Under the pieces are notes generated by a model, which had not been told where the DNA came from, made no database searches, and saw only the letters and a program-made list of their open reading frames with translations. From positions 1 to 8,495 of the forward strand of contig JBBRVU010000177.1 of the NCBI GenBank assembly GCA_038246575.1: 8,495 bases of DNA, written 5' to 3'. This document shows, piece after piece, positions 1 to 5,580 of the stretch; the first letter of the stretch is position 1; each line of letters opens with the position of its first letter. The translations under genes and the position numbers were made by a program. This DNA comes from JACCUZ01 sp038246575 (GTDB lineage: Bacteria; Actinomycetota; Actinomycetes; JACCUZ01).

Positions 1-2
1 CC

Positions 3-107
3 GACCGGACAGCCGCCCTTGCGCCATGGCTCGAGTTCTACAACACTCAACGCCGCCACAGCGCACTCGGCGGCCTCCCGCCGATCAGCCGCCTGTCACC
101 AACGTGA
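3..107 (+). CDS. IS481-family transposase, C-terminal fragment
   Basis: This is the last 34 residues of a DDE transposase that would cut and join the insertion sequence ends; the gene is cut by the window edge. The visible residues contain a WLEFYNTQRRHSALGGLPP core, the typical end of the integrase catalytic domain (rve) in IS481/IS3-like transposases, where a W-x-x-[FY]-[YN]-N-x-x-R-x-H-x-[AS]-L pattern recurs. The reading frame stops at TGA 105-107. Another frame, read from about position 94, runs through TNVTAEYS to a TAG at 122-124 that is supplied by the CTAG target. Several family members seem to end that way, so this copy may have lost one base near 93-98. Whether the copy is active cannot be judged from this fragment. 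Confidence 0.8.
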   Translation, partial: DRTAALAPWLEFYNTQRRHSALGGLPPISRLSPT

Positions 108-120
108 CGGCCGAGTACAG

Positions 121-124
121 CTAG
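121..124. other. CTAG target site at the insertion-sequence boundary
   Basis: CTAG directly follows the ACAG end of the element. IS481-type elements duplicate CTAG, so this would be the right copy of the target duplication. The left copy is outside the window. Confidence 0.55.
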
Positions 125-528
125 CGGCTAACGGCTGCGACTCCGAGCCGCCGCGGACGCCGACCTCAGCGTCGCCCCCGCCGCCGCGCCGAGTGGCACC
201 CACCGACTGGCAACCCGTCGACCAACACCCTGCCGACCAACTCCCTGCCGACCAACACCCTGCCGACCAACTCCCTGCCGACCAACACCCTGCCGACCGG
301 GCCGCGAGCCCGTCGCTTGAGTTCGACTCGGTAGCGGCGATTGGCCACCGACGACGCCTCTGGCCGACCAGCCCCGGACTGGGTCGGGGTTGCCGCGCCG
401 CTGCCTCGCACGCTGCGGACTCGGCGGACAGGCACCCCTTCACCATGCCAGCCGCCGCCGGGGCAGGGCCGACTGGTCGCCGGCCGTGGTCGCCGTGACG
501 GGGCTGCGCAGCGACCTGCCCGGACCGG
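125..528. other. Non-coding or degraded region, no convincing gene
   Basis: Open frames cross this stretch on both strands, but none has a ribosome binding site, a recognisable domain or a plausible composition; their products are low-complexity Arg/Ala/Pro/Gly-rich strings. The only structure I see is the 15-bp tandem repeat at 204-300. The position beside an insertion-sequence end suggests a remodelled intergenic or decayed region. Confidence 0.5.
204..300. repeat. 15-bp tandem minisatellite with alternating variants
   Basis: Five direct copies of the unit CGACCAACACCCTGC or its variant CGACCAACTCCCTGC occupy 219-293 and alternate strictly, so the higher-order period is 30 bp. A degenerate copy precedes them at 204-218 and a truncated one follows at 294-300. 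The period is a multiple of three, so any frame through it gives a five-residue repeat (DQHPA/DQLPA on plus, LVGRV/LVGRE on minus). It does not look like a CRISPR, since there are no spacers. Confidence 0.9.
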
Positions 529-591
529 AAAGGCGACGCAATCGTGCTCCTGGCGGTCGTACGACCAGAAACGCGCGATTGCGTCGCCTTT
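529..591. repeat. 63-bp element with perfect 16-bp inverted repeats, possible terminator
   Basis: The arm 529-544 (AAAGGCGACGCAATCG) is the exact reverse complement of 576-591. The interior holds a second dyad: CTGG 550-553 with CCAG 565-568, enclosing part of the perfect palindrome GGTCGTACGACC at 555-566. The structure lies downstream of the minus-strand secreted-protein gene and could end its transcript. The U-tract is only three or four bases on either strand, so it is not a classical intrinsic terminator. It could instead be a small dispersed or MITE-like repeat. Confidence 0.75.
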
Positions 592-602
592 TGCGCTCGG
601 GA

Positions 603-626
603 CGAGGGCGGATCAGCCGTCCCTCG
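603..626 (-). terminator. Hairpin just after the secreted-protein gene
   Basis: CGAGGGCGG (603-611) pairs with CCG-T-CCCTCG (617-626), giving nine base pairs with one bulged base and a five-base loop. It begins 17 bases beyond the minus-strand stop at 643-645. There is no U-tract after it, as is common for actinobacterial termination hairpins. Together with the dyad at 529-591 it would form a double hairpin at the 3' end of the transcript. Confidence 0.5.
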
Positions 627-642
627 CCCCGCGCGAGTGCGG

Positions 643-930
643 TCAGACGAGGATGCCGCCGTCGTCGCCCGGGTCGGTCGGGGTCGTGCCGGAGCAGTCG
701 CCCTTCTTGTAGCCACCGTTGCCGCCGCCCGCCGGGTCGCTGTGCGGGTTGCCGCCACTGGAGTTGTGGCCGCAGTTGCCCCACCCGTTGTCGCCGCCGT
801 TGTTCGAGGGCGCGACGGGGGTCACGGGGCCGGCGGGGCGGTTCGGCGAACCGTTCGCAGCCATCGCAGGTGCGGCCCCCGCCGCAACGAGGGCAGCTGC
901 GAGCACGGCAGCCGAGAGGAGCTTGGTCAT
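643..930 (-). CDS. Small secreted Gly/Asn-rich protein, unknown function
   Basis: The product is 95 residues. Residues 1-25 form a clear Sec signal peptide: MTKLL, a run of Ala/Val/Leu, then an AMA-A cleavage site. The mature part of about 70 residues is rich in Gly, Asn, Pro and Asp, with few hydrophobic residues, and carries two cysteines (C53 in GWGNCGH, C79 in KKGDCSG) that could form one disulfide outside the cell. The start was chosen because the ATG at 930 is preceded by GAAGGGA eight bases upstream and begins the signal peptide; the frame stays open to 1107 but that extension has neither. No sortase motif or membrane anchor is seen. It stands alone, divergent from the membrane-protein gene. 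I do not recognise the family. A secreted surface or matrix peptide is the plain reading. Confidence 0.8.
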   Translation of the reverse strand: MTKLLSAAVLAAALVAAGAAPAMAANGSPNRPAGPVTPVAPSNNGGDNGWGNCGHNSSGGNPHSDPAGGGNGGYKKGDCSGTTPTDPGDDGGILV

Positions 931-1144
931 GTTGGTCCCTTCACGGTCCGGGCGGGCGCCGGACACGCGGGTGTCATCGACGGCCGAGCACTCGGATCTT
1001 GAGGCCGGGCCGGATCTGTCAGCCATCCGGACCCGTAGGGCGACGACCCGACGCGCGCCCAAGGGCGACGGCGTGACTACGCGTATCCCTCTGTCGAGAC
1101 CAAACATTCCTGGCCGGGCCGGTCATTTCGGGCGCCACCGTTGG

Positions 1145-1150
1145 TAGCGT
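1145..1150 (+). promoter_or_regulatory. Candidate -10 element for the membrane-protein gene
   Basis: TAGCGT fits the TANNNT pattern of actinobacterial housekeeping promoters. A start site about seven bases on would give a leader of roughly 126 bases containing the repeats at 1215-1258. No good -35 is visible. Confidence 0.3.
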
Positions 1151-1214
1151 GCGGTGCACACCGACGGGCACCGCGAGCGCGCGATGCGACCCCTGCCAGG
1201 CATCGGCTCGCTCC

Positions 1215-1258
1215 GTCGCCCAGTGGGCGACTCGGTCCCGATCACAAGTGGGCGACTC
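1215..1258 (+). promoter_or_regulatory. Leader hairpin with 12-bp direct repeat
   Basis: AGTGGGCGACTC occurs at 1222-1233 and again at 1247-1258. GTCGCCC at 1215-1221 is complementary to GGGCGAC in both copies (1225-1231 and 1251-1256 plus the preceding G), so two mutually exclusive hairpins are possible. The second copy ends eleven bases before the ribosome binding site at 1269-1274. It could equally be a pair of protein-binding half sites 25 bp apart. Confidence 0.45.
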
Positions 1259-1282
1259 TGCCCGGGCTGGGGAGTGACGCGG

Positions 1283-1828
1283 ATGACGGCGACGACTGAC
1301 GACCGCGCAAGAACGGGCTACTTCGACGTGATCCGGCACCGCAGCGCCCTCGTACTCATCGGTGGCGCGCTCCTGTTGCTGCTGGTGCAGTTCAAGGTCG
1401 TCACCATCTACTACACGCCGCTGTTCATCGGGCTGACCTATCTGGCGGCCGCCGCGACTGCCGGCCGCAGGGGCGCCCTGTGGGCGCCGGGCTTCGTTAC
1501 GACCTGCTGGGGGATCGGGGTCCTGCTCGGCCGGGAGAAGGTCGTGACGATCGACACCCGCCTGAACTACCTGATCGCCGGCCTGATCGGCGTGGTGATC
1601 GCGCTTGCCTTCCGTTACGCCCTCGGTCTGTCGGTCGGTGCGCTGGGTCTCGCGGTCGCCTTCGGGGTCATCGTGGTCTACGAGTTCGTGTCGTTCCCGA
1701 GCTGGGTCTACCAGGGCGGCGTGTTCGCCGTGATGCTTGCCGTCTGGGGGCTGTGGGACCTGCGCCCGGAGTCACGCAAGGCACCGGCACCGGTGTCTGC
1801 AACCGCTGATCGCCAAGGGCGCAGCTAG
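1283..1828 (+). CDS. Small polytopic membrane protein, unknown function
   Basis: The product is 181 residues and almost entirely hydrophobic between residues 20 and 160. Probable membrane segments are at about 21-38, 42-60, 64-83, 95-114, 115-135 and 143-160, suggesting six helices. Both short tails are hydrophilic; the N-terminal tail is rich in Thr, Asp and Arg. No catalytic motif or transporter signature is apparent, and I do not recognise the family. The ATG at 1283 was chosen because GGGGAG lies eight bases upstream (1269-1274). A GTG at 1154 in the same frame would add 43 unconvincing Arg/Pro-rich residues that read through the leader repeats. The stop codon overlaps that of the convergent acVLRF1 gene, so no room remains for a separate terminator. 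Confidence 0.8.
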   Translation: MTATTDDRARTGYFDVIRHRSALVLIGGALLLLLVQFKVVTIYYTPLFIGLTYLAAAATAGRRGALWAPGFVTTCWGIGVLLGREKVVTIDTRLNYLIAGLIGVVIALAFRYALGLSVGALGLAVAFGVIVVYEFVSFPSWVYQGGVFAVMLAVWGLWDLRPESRKAPAPVSATADRQGRS

Positions 1829-2475
1829 GCGGGGTCGGTGACGGTGACGACCACCGCGCGGAACTGGGCGGGGCTTGCCTTGAGCACCGTCAGCCGCGGG
1901 TCGGGCACGTCGAGCAATCGGCCGGACACCAGCGGCACCAGAGCAGCCAGCCGACGATCGGCGAGCACCGCGTCAACTGACCGCCGGTCGCCCCCGACCA
2001 CCACGGCGTCGAGCGCCGCGGCGGCCGGCACCAGGATCCGCATCGCCACGTCGGCCGCTGCCTCCTGCGCCACGCGCGCCTGGCCCTCGCGCCGCCGGGC
2101 GAAGCGCTGCTGGGACTGACCTCCCGCCGCTGTGCGGCCCTGCACGTGGCGGGAGCCGACCTTCGACGACACCAGGGCCGAGCCCTCGAAGACGCCTGCG
2201 GCGTGCCCGCCGCGGCGGACCAGCAGCACCCCCACCCGGCGGTCGGTGAGCGCGTGGGTGACCAGTCCGCCGTAGGGCAGTCCGTCGTTGACCAGCAGCG
2301 GCGGGAACGGCATCGCGCACCGGGCCGTCGCGCCGTCGGCGGCGCTGACCGTCACGGCATCGGCCGTCTCGGCGGTCCAGCTGGTCGCGCCGTGGCGGTC
2401 CGCGAACCGCGCCAGCCAGCCCTCGACGCGCTCGGCCTCGACGATCACCTGACGTGTCACGGTCACGGGGACCAT
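1825..2475 (-). CDS. acVLRF1-type peptidyl-tRNA hydrolase (ribosome-rescue release factor)
   Basis: The 216-residue product resembles the actinobacterial branch of the VLRF1 (Vms1-like release factor) group, relatives of eukaryotic Vms1/ANKZF1 and of the eRF1 domain. Those proteins hydrolyse the peptidyl-tRNA bond on stalled or split ribosomes. The key stretch is TAAGGQSQQRFARRRE at about 115-130, matching the glycine-glycine-x-Ser-Gln loop and basic helix of the family; one Gln in SQQ is the likely catalytic residue, by analogy with Vms1. The N-terminus (VEGWLARFADRHG, 17-29) also fits. The start at 2475 is an ATG without a clear Shine-Dalgarno sequence. The frame continues open to 2838, but there it is antisense to the zinc-ribbon gene. 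TAG at 1825-1827 overlaps the stop of the convergent gene. Family assignment is from memory of motifs; the exact start is less certain. Confidence 0.85.
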   Translation of the reverse strand: MVPVTVTRQVIVEAERVEGWLARFADRHGATSWTAETADAVTVSAADGATARCAMPFPPLLVNDGLPYGGLVTHALTDRRVGVLLVRRGGHAAGVFEGSALVSSKVGSRHVQGRTAAGGQSQQRFARRREGQARVAQEAAADVAMRILVPAAAALDAVVVGGDRRSVDAVLADRRLAALVPLVSGRLLDVPDPRLTVLKASPAQFRAVVVTVTDPA

Positions 2476-2559
2476 GATGTCCGTACCGGGGAGCAGGTCA
2501 GTCGCAAGCCGGTTGCCAGTGCAGGAGCGCAGGCTGGGGCCGCCACCGAGGAGGCTGCC

Positions 2560-2889
2560 ATGGTCACCATCACCTGTCCGGAGTGCAAGGCCGAGCTCAC
2601 GCTCCCCGCTCGCCGGCTGCTGGTGCGGGTCGACGCCGGCCGGACGTCGTCGGGCGAGGTGCTCTTCGGGTGCCTGAGCTGCGACGTCACTGTCGCGACG
2701 GAGCTGGACGCTGGGGGAGTCGCTGCCCTGGTCATGGCTGGGGTCAGCCACCTCACACTCTCGGCGCCGATCGTCGAGCACCCCGAGGCACGACCGGACG
2801 GGCCGCCGTTCACCGCCGACGACCTGCTCGACCTGCACGAGGCACTGGCAGAGGACGAGTGGTTCGACACTCTCGCGCCGAGCGAGTGA
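2560..2889 (+). CDS. Small zinc-ribbon protein, unknown function
   Basis: The product is 109 residues. Cysteines occur as C6-P-E-C9 and C38-L-S-C41, a four-cysteine zinc ribbon of two CxxC knuckles 28 residues apart. The central part (about 45-72) looks like alternating strands and a helix. The C-terminus is strongly acidic, with a DDLLDLHEALAEDEWFD helix at 87-103 that could be a protein-interaction surface. It starts at an ATG with a strong GAGGAGG five bases upstream (2548-2554). It is divergent from the acVLRF1 gene with 84 bp between starts and ends 12 bp from the convergent cyclic-di-GMP gene. Zinc ribbons of this kind bind nucleic acids or ribosomal partners in many families, but nothing here fixes a role. 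I do not recognise a named family. Confidence 0.85.
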   Translation: MVTITCPECKAELTLPARRLLVRVDAGRTSSGEVLFGCLSCDVTVATELDAGGVAALVMAGVSHLTLSAPIVEHPEARPDGPPFTADDLLDLHEALAEDEWFDTLAPSE

Positions 2890-2901
2890 CGGCCCGTTGG
2901 G

Positions 2902-5520
2902 TCACACCTGCCTGGACTCCTGGACACCGCGCTGGTGCCCGGACCCGGAGAGTGCGCGCCGACCGTGGAGCAGTGCCGCCACCTCGGTGGGTGGTCGGGC
3001 GGCCGACCACAGGAAGCCCTGCCCGGACAGGCAGCCCAGTCGCACCAGCTCCGCTGCGACCTCAGGTGTCTCGACCCCCTCGGCCACGACCTCGAGCCCC
3101 AGCGAGTTGCCCAGCCCGATCACTGCCTGCACCACCGCATGCGACCGGCGGCAGGTCGTCATCGCGAGGATGAACGACTTGTCCACCTTGAGGATGTCGA
3201 CCTCGAGCTCGGTGACGTGACTCAGCGCGCTGTAGCCGGTGCCGTAGTCGTCGGCGGCCAGCCGGACCCCGAGAGTTCGCAACCGCTCCAGGTCCCGACG
3301 GACCGCGCTGCTCACGGTGAGCAGGTGCGTCTCGGTCAGCTCGAGCACCAGTCGTCGCGGGGAACAGCCCGACTCCTCGAGCGCCTGACGTACGTCGTGC
3401 ATGAACGTCGCGTTGGACAGGTGCCGGGCCGACACGTTGACGTGGACGATCGGCGCCGACTCGCCCAGGGTCTCCTGCCACATCGATCCCCACCGGCAGG
3501 CCTCGCGCAGCACCCACCGGCCGAGCCGCACGATCAGGTCGGTCTGCTCGGCGACGTCGAGCCACTCGCCTGGGGGCAGCAGGCCGCGGTCCGGGTGCTG
3601 CCAGCGGGCAAGCGCCTCGACGCCGAGCGGCTGGGAGGTCGCCAGGTCCACGATCGGCTGGAAGTGCAGCACGAACTCGTCGTTGTCCAGCGCCCGACGG
3701 ATCTCCGGGGCCAGTCCGGCCCGCCGCGCCGCACGTACCTGCATCTCCTGCTCGAAGACCTCGGCCCGGCCCTTGCCCTTGCGCTTGGCCGCGTACATCG
3801 CGGCGTCGGCCTGCCGCAGGATCGACTCGGCGGTGTTCTCGGTCTCCGCGTCGGCGAGGGCGATGCCGATCGAGGCGGTGACGCTGTACGAGCTGAGACC
3901 CACCTCGACCGGGTGCGACAGGGCATCGAGCACGCGGTCGGCGACCCGCCGTGCCTCGCGGTGCTCGTGCAGGTCCGGGCAGAGCACGACGAACTCGTCG
4001 CCACCCAGCCGGCTCACCGTGTCGCCGGGGCGGATGACCTCGGTGAGCCGTTGCGCCACCGATCGCAGCACTTCGTCACCGGCCAGGTGCCCGGCCGCGT
4101 CGTTGATGGTCTTGAACTCGTCCAGGTCGAGGAACAGGATCCCGACGGAGGTGTTGCGGCGCTCGGCCGTGGAGAGCTCGTGCTGCAGCCGGTCGGTGAG
4201 CAGGGCCCGGTTGGGGAGCCCGGTCAGCTCGTCGTGCATGGCGATCTGGAGCAGCCGCTCCTCGGCGAGCTTGCGGGGGGTGACATCGGCTATCTGGGCG
4301 GTCAGCGACACCGGCGCCTCGTGGTCACCGTCCGCGATCCTGGCGATGGACACGTCCAGCCAGGCCGGGAGTCCCCCGGCGATGTGCTCGATCTCACCGC
4401 GCCAGGAGGCCTCGTCGCCGGTCGAGACCGCACGCATCACCGCGTCGATCCGGGTCTGCTCGTCCGGCGGGAGCAGCCCCTGCCAGGTCTGTCCGGGTGA
4501 CTGGTCTGTTGCCAGCAGCCGGCGGGCCGCATCGTTGGCCCGGGTAACCACCGTCGTCCCCGTCTCGACGTCGAACTCCAGGAACAGCATGCCCAGCAGG
4601 GCGTCGTCGAAGTTGCGACGGAAGCTTCGCTCCAGCTCGAGCAGGTCGTTGCGGGCGCACCGTGCCTGATCGCTGGCCACCGCGAGGGTCAGGATGGTCA
4701 GGACGACCGCGGCCAGCAGCAACTGACGCGTTACCAGCGCAGTGCCGGGGTCGAGCTGGCTGAGCGGGGCGTCGACCGGGAGTGAGATCGTCGTGGCGGC
4801 GATCGCCAGGCACCCGGTGATCCAGGCCGTCGTGGCCCGTCCGAGACGCATGGCCGTCCAGACCAGTGGTGGCACGGTGAGGATGATGAAGGCCAACCGC
4901 GCCGCGTCGGTGCGCGAGACGCCCAGGATCAAAGCCAGCACGGCGACGACAGCGGCGCCCTCGGCGATCCGTCGTGGGGTCGGTCGTCGCCCGCGGGCGC
5001 TGCGCGACAACCCGATGAGCATCGGAGCCACGATCAGCATCCCGACACCATCAGACGCCCACCACGCCATCCCGGCAGTCATGAAGTCGGCGTTGCGGCC
5101 CAGGGCCACGGTCGTGGCTCCCAGCGAGGCGCCGACGAACGTGGCGATGACCGCGCTGACGCAGAAGGCCGCCCAGGAGGTCAGGTCCCGCAGATCGCGG
5201 CGCGCACCGAGGGCGACCCACGCCACCAGGAATGCCACCGTCTCGGTGGAGTTGGCTGCTGCCAGGCCCAGCGCCACCCGTAGCCCTGCCCCATCCGCGA
5301 GGTTGGCGCCGGCGTTGGCGACGATGAGGGCAACGAGCATCCAACCGCGGTCGCGGCGGGCGACGACGATGATCGCGGCAGCTGCGATCCCGGCCGCGGG
5401 CCAGAACACCGCGACCGACCCGGCTCGCACCTCGAAGAGGAGGGAGAGGTGCATGGTGAGGGCATAGGCCAGCGTGAAGCCGGCGATGAGCGCAGGTTGC
5501 CCGGGGGCGATACGTCGCAC
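2902..5520 (-). CDS. MASE1-PAS-GGDEF-EAL cyclic-di-GMP synthase/phosphodiesterase
   Basis: The 872-residue membrane protein probably makes and/or breaks cyclic di-GMP. Residues 10-285 are a multi-helix MASE1-type sensor (FWPAAGIAAAA at 39-49 is typical). Residues 300-415 look like a PAS domain. The GGDEF domain covers about 425-590: the active site GGDEF is intact at 506-510, and an RxxD inhibitory site (RPGD, 497-500) stands five residues before it. The EAL domain covers about 605-850: EALARW at 635-640, N695, E727/E730 in ELTE, DDYGTGYSAL at 757-766, K778, E814 and Q834 are all in expected places. Both activities therefore look possible; which dominates cannot be read from sequence. The start is GTG at 5520, without a clear Shine-Dalgarno sequence. 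PrsW lies 60 bp upstream on the same strand. Confidence 0.95.
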   Translation of the reverse strand: MRRIAPGQPALIAGFTLAYALTMHLSLLFEVRAGSVAVFWPAAGIAAAAIIVVARRDRGWMLVALIVANAGANLADGAGLRVALGLAAANSTETVAFLVAWVALGARRDLRDLTSWAAFCVSAVIATFVGASLGATTVALGRNADFMTAGMAWWASDGVGMLIVAPMLIGLSRSARGRRPTPRRIAEGAAVVAVLALILGVSRTDAARLAFIILTVPPLVWTAMRLGRATTAWITGCLAIAATTISLPVDAPLSQLDPGTALVTRQLLLAAVVLTILTLAVASDQARCARNDLLELERSFRRNFDDALLGMLFLEFDVETGTTVVTRANDAARRLLATDQSPGQTWQGLLPPDEQTRIDAVMRAVSTGDEASWRGEIEHIAGGLPAWLDVSIARIADGDHEAPVSLTAQIADVTPRKLAEERLLQIAMHDELTGLPNRALLTDRLQHELSTAERRNTSVGILFLDLDEFKTINDAAGHLAGDEVLRSVAQRLTEVIRPGDTVSRLGGDEFVVLCPDLHEHREARRVADRVLDALSHPVEVGLSSYSVTASIGIALADAETENTAESILRQADAAMYAAKRKGKGRAEVFEQEMQVRAARRAGLAPEIRRALDNDEFVLHFQPIVDLATSQPLGVEALARWQHPDRGLLPPGEWLDVAEQTDLIVRLGRWVLREACRWGSMWQETLGESAPIVHVNVSARHLSNATFMHDVRQALEESGCSPRRLVLELTETHLLTVSSAVRRDLERLRTLGVRLAADDYGTGYSALSHVTELEVDILKVDKSFILAMTTCRRSHAVVQAVIGLGNSLGLEVVAEGVETPEVAAELVRLGCLSGQGFLWSAARPPTEVAALLHGRRALSGSGHQRGVQESRQV

Positions 5521-5534
5521 TCAGTCATGATCGT

Positions 5535-5550
5535 TGACACTCGGTTGTCA
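5535..5550 (-). promoter_or_regulatory. Dyad upstream of the cyclic-di-GMP gene
   Basis: TGACA (5535-5539) and TGTCA (5546-5550) form a perfect inverted repeat with a six-base spacer, 15 bp upstream of the GTG start, in the 60-bp gap after PrsW. It has the size and symmetry of a dimeric repressor site. It might mean that the gene has its own control besides any read-through from PrsW. It is short enough to arise by chance. Confidence 0.3.
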
Positions 5551-5580
5551 GAACATGAGGCGACTGCACCCGATGCGTGA

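Larger units (their letters stand above)
1..124 (+). mobile_element. Right end of an IS481-family insertion sequence
   Basis: The stretch holds the transposase C-terminus followed by the likely right end of the element, finishing TACA at 116-119, then G and CTAG at 121-124. IS481-family elements typically insert at and duplicate CTAG, and their ends finish in ACA, so the boundary matches family knowledge. The left end lies outside the window, so it cannot be seen whether the element is complete. The terminal inverted repeat probably includes the bases around 101-119, which is inferred from position only. Confidence 0.75.
931..1282. other. Divergent intergenic region with dyads and a repeated leader
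   Basis: This 352-bp stretch separates two divergent genes and should hold both promoters. Seen directly: the dyad GACAC-GCGG-GTGTC at 962-975, close to the secreted-protein start; a direct repeat CGGATCT at 993-999 and 1011-1017; TAGCGT at 1145-1150, which resembles an actinobacterial -10 element on the plus strand; and the leader repeats at 1215-1258. The frame upstream of 1283 is open from a GTG at 1154 but looks non-coding. Confidence 0.5.

Noticed and set aside
204..300. CRISPR array
   Set aside because: Repeats are 15 bp, directly adjacent and without spacers; no cas genes in the window.
166..435. Minus-strand frame with LVGRV/LVGRE repeats as a pentapeptide-repeat protein
   Set aside because: The repeats do not match the A(D/N)LXX pentapeptide pattern; no start signal and the flanking residues look random.
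96..758. Long minus-strand open frame across the minisatellite
   Set aside because: The product is low-complexity Ala/Arg/Thr, has no ribosome binding site, and overlaps the insertion-sequence end and the end of the secreted-protein gene.
931..1107. N-terminal extension of the secreted protein up to 1107
   Set aside because: It would bury the signal peptide; the ATG at 930 has its own GAAGGGA and starts the signal peptide.
1060..1110. SigF/SigB-type promoter (GTTT ... GGGTAT) on the minus strand
   Set aside because: GTTT is followed by GGGATAC after only 12 bases, so both spacing and hexamer depart from the consensus.
2476..2838. N-terminal extension of the acVLRF1-like protein to 2838
   Set aside because: It runs antisense to the zinc-ribbon gene, which has a strong ribosome binding site and clear CxxC motifs.
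2935..4500. 521-residue plus-strand open frame
   Set aside because: It is the mirror of the GGDEF/EAL coding region, caused by GC-rich codon bias; the minus-strand frame has clear domains.
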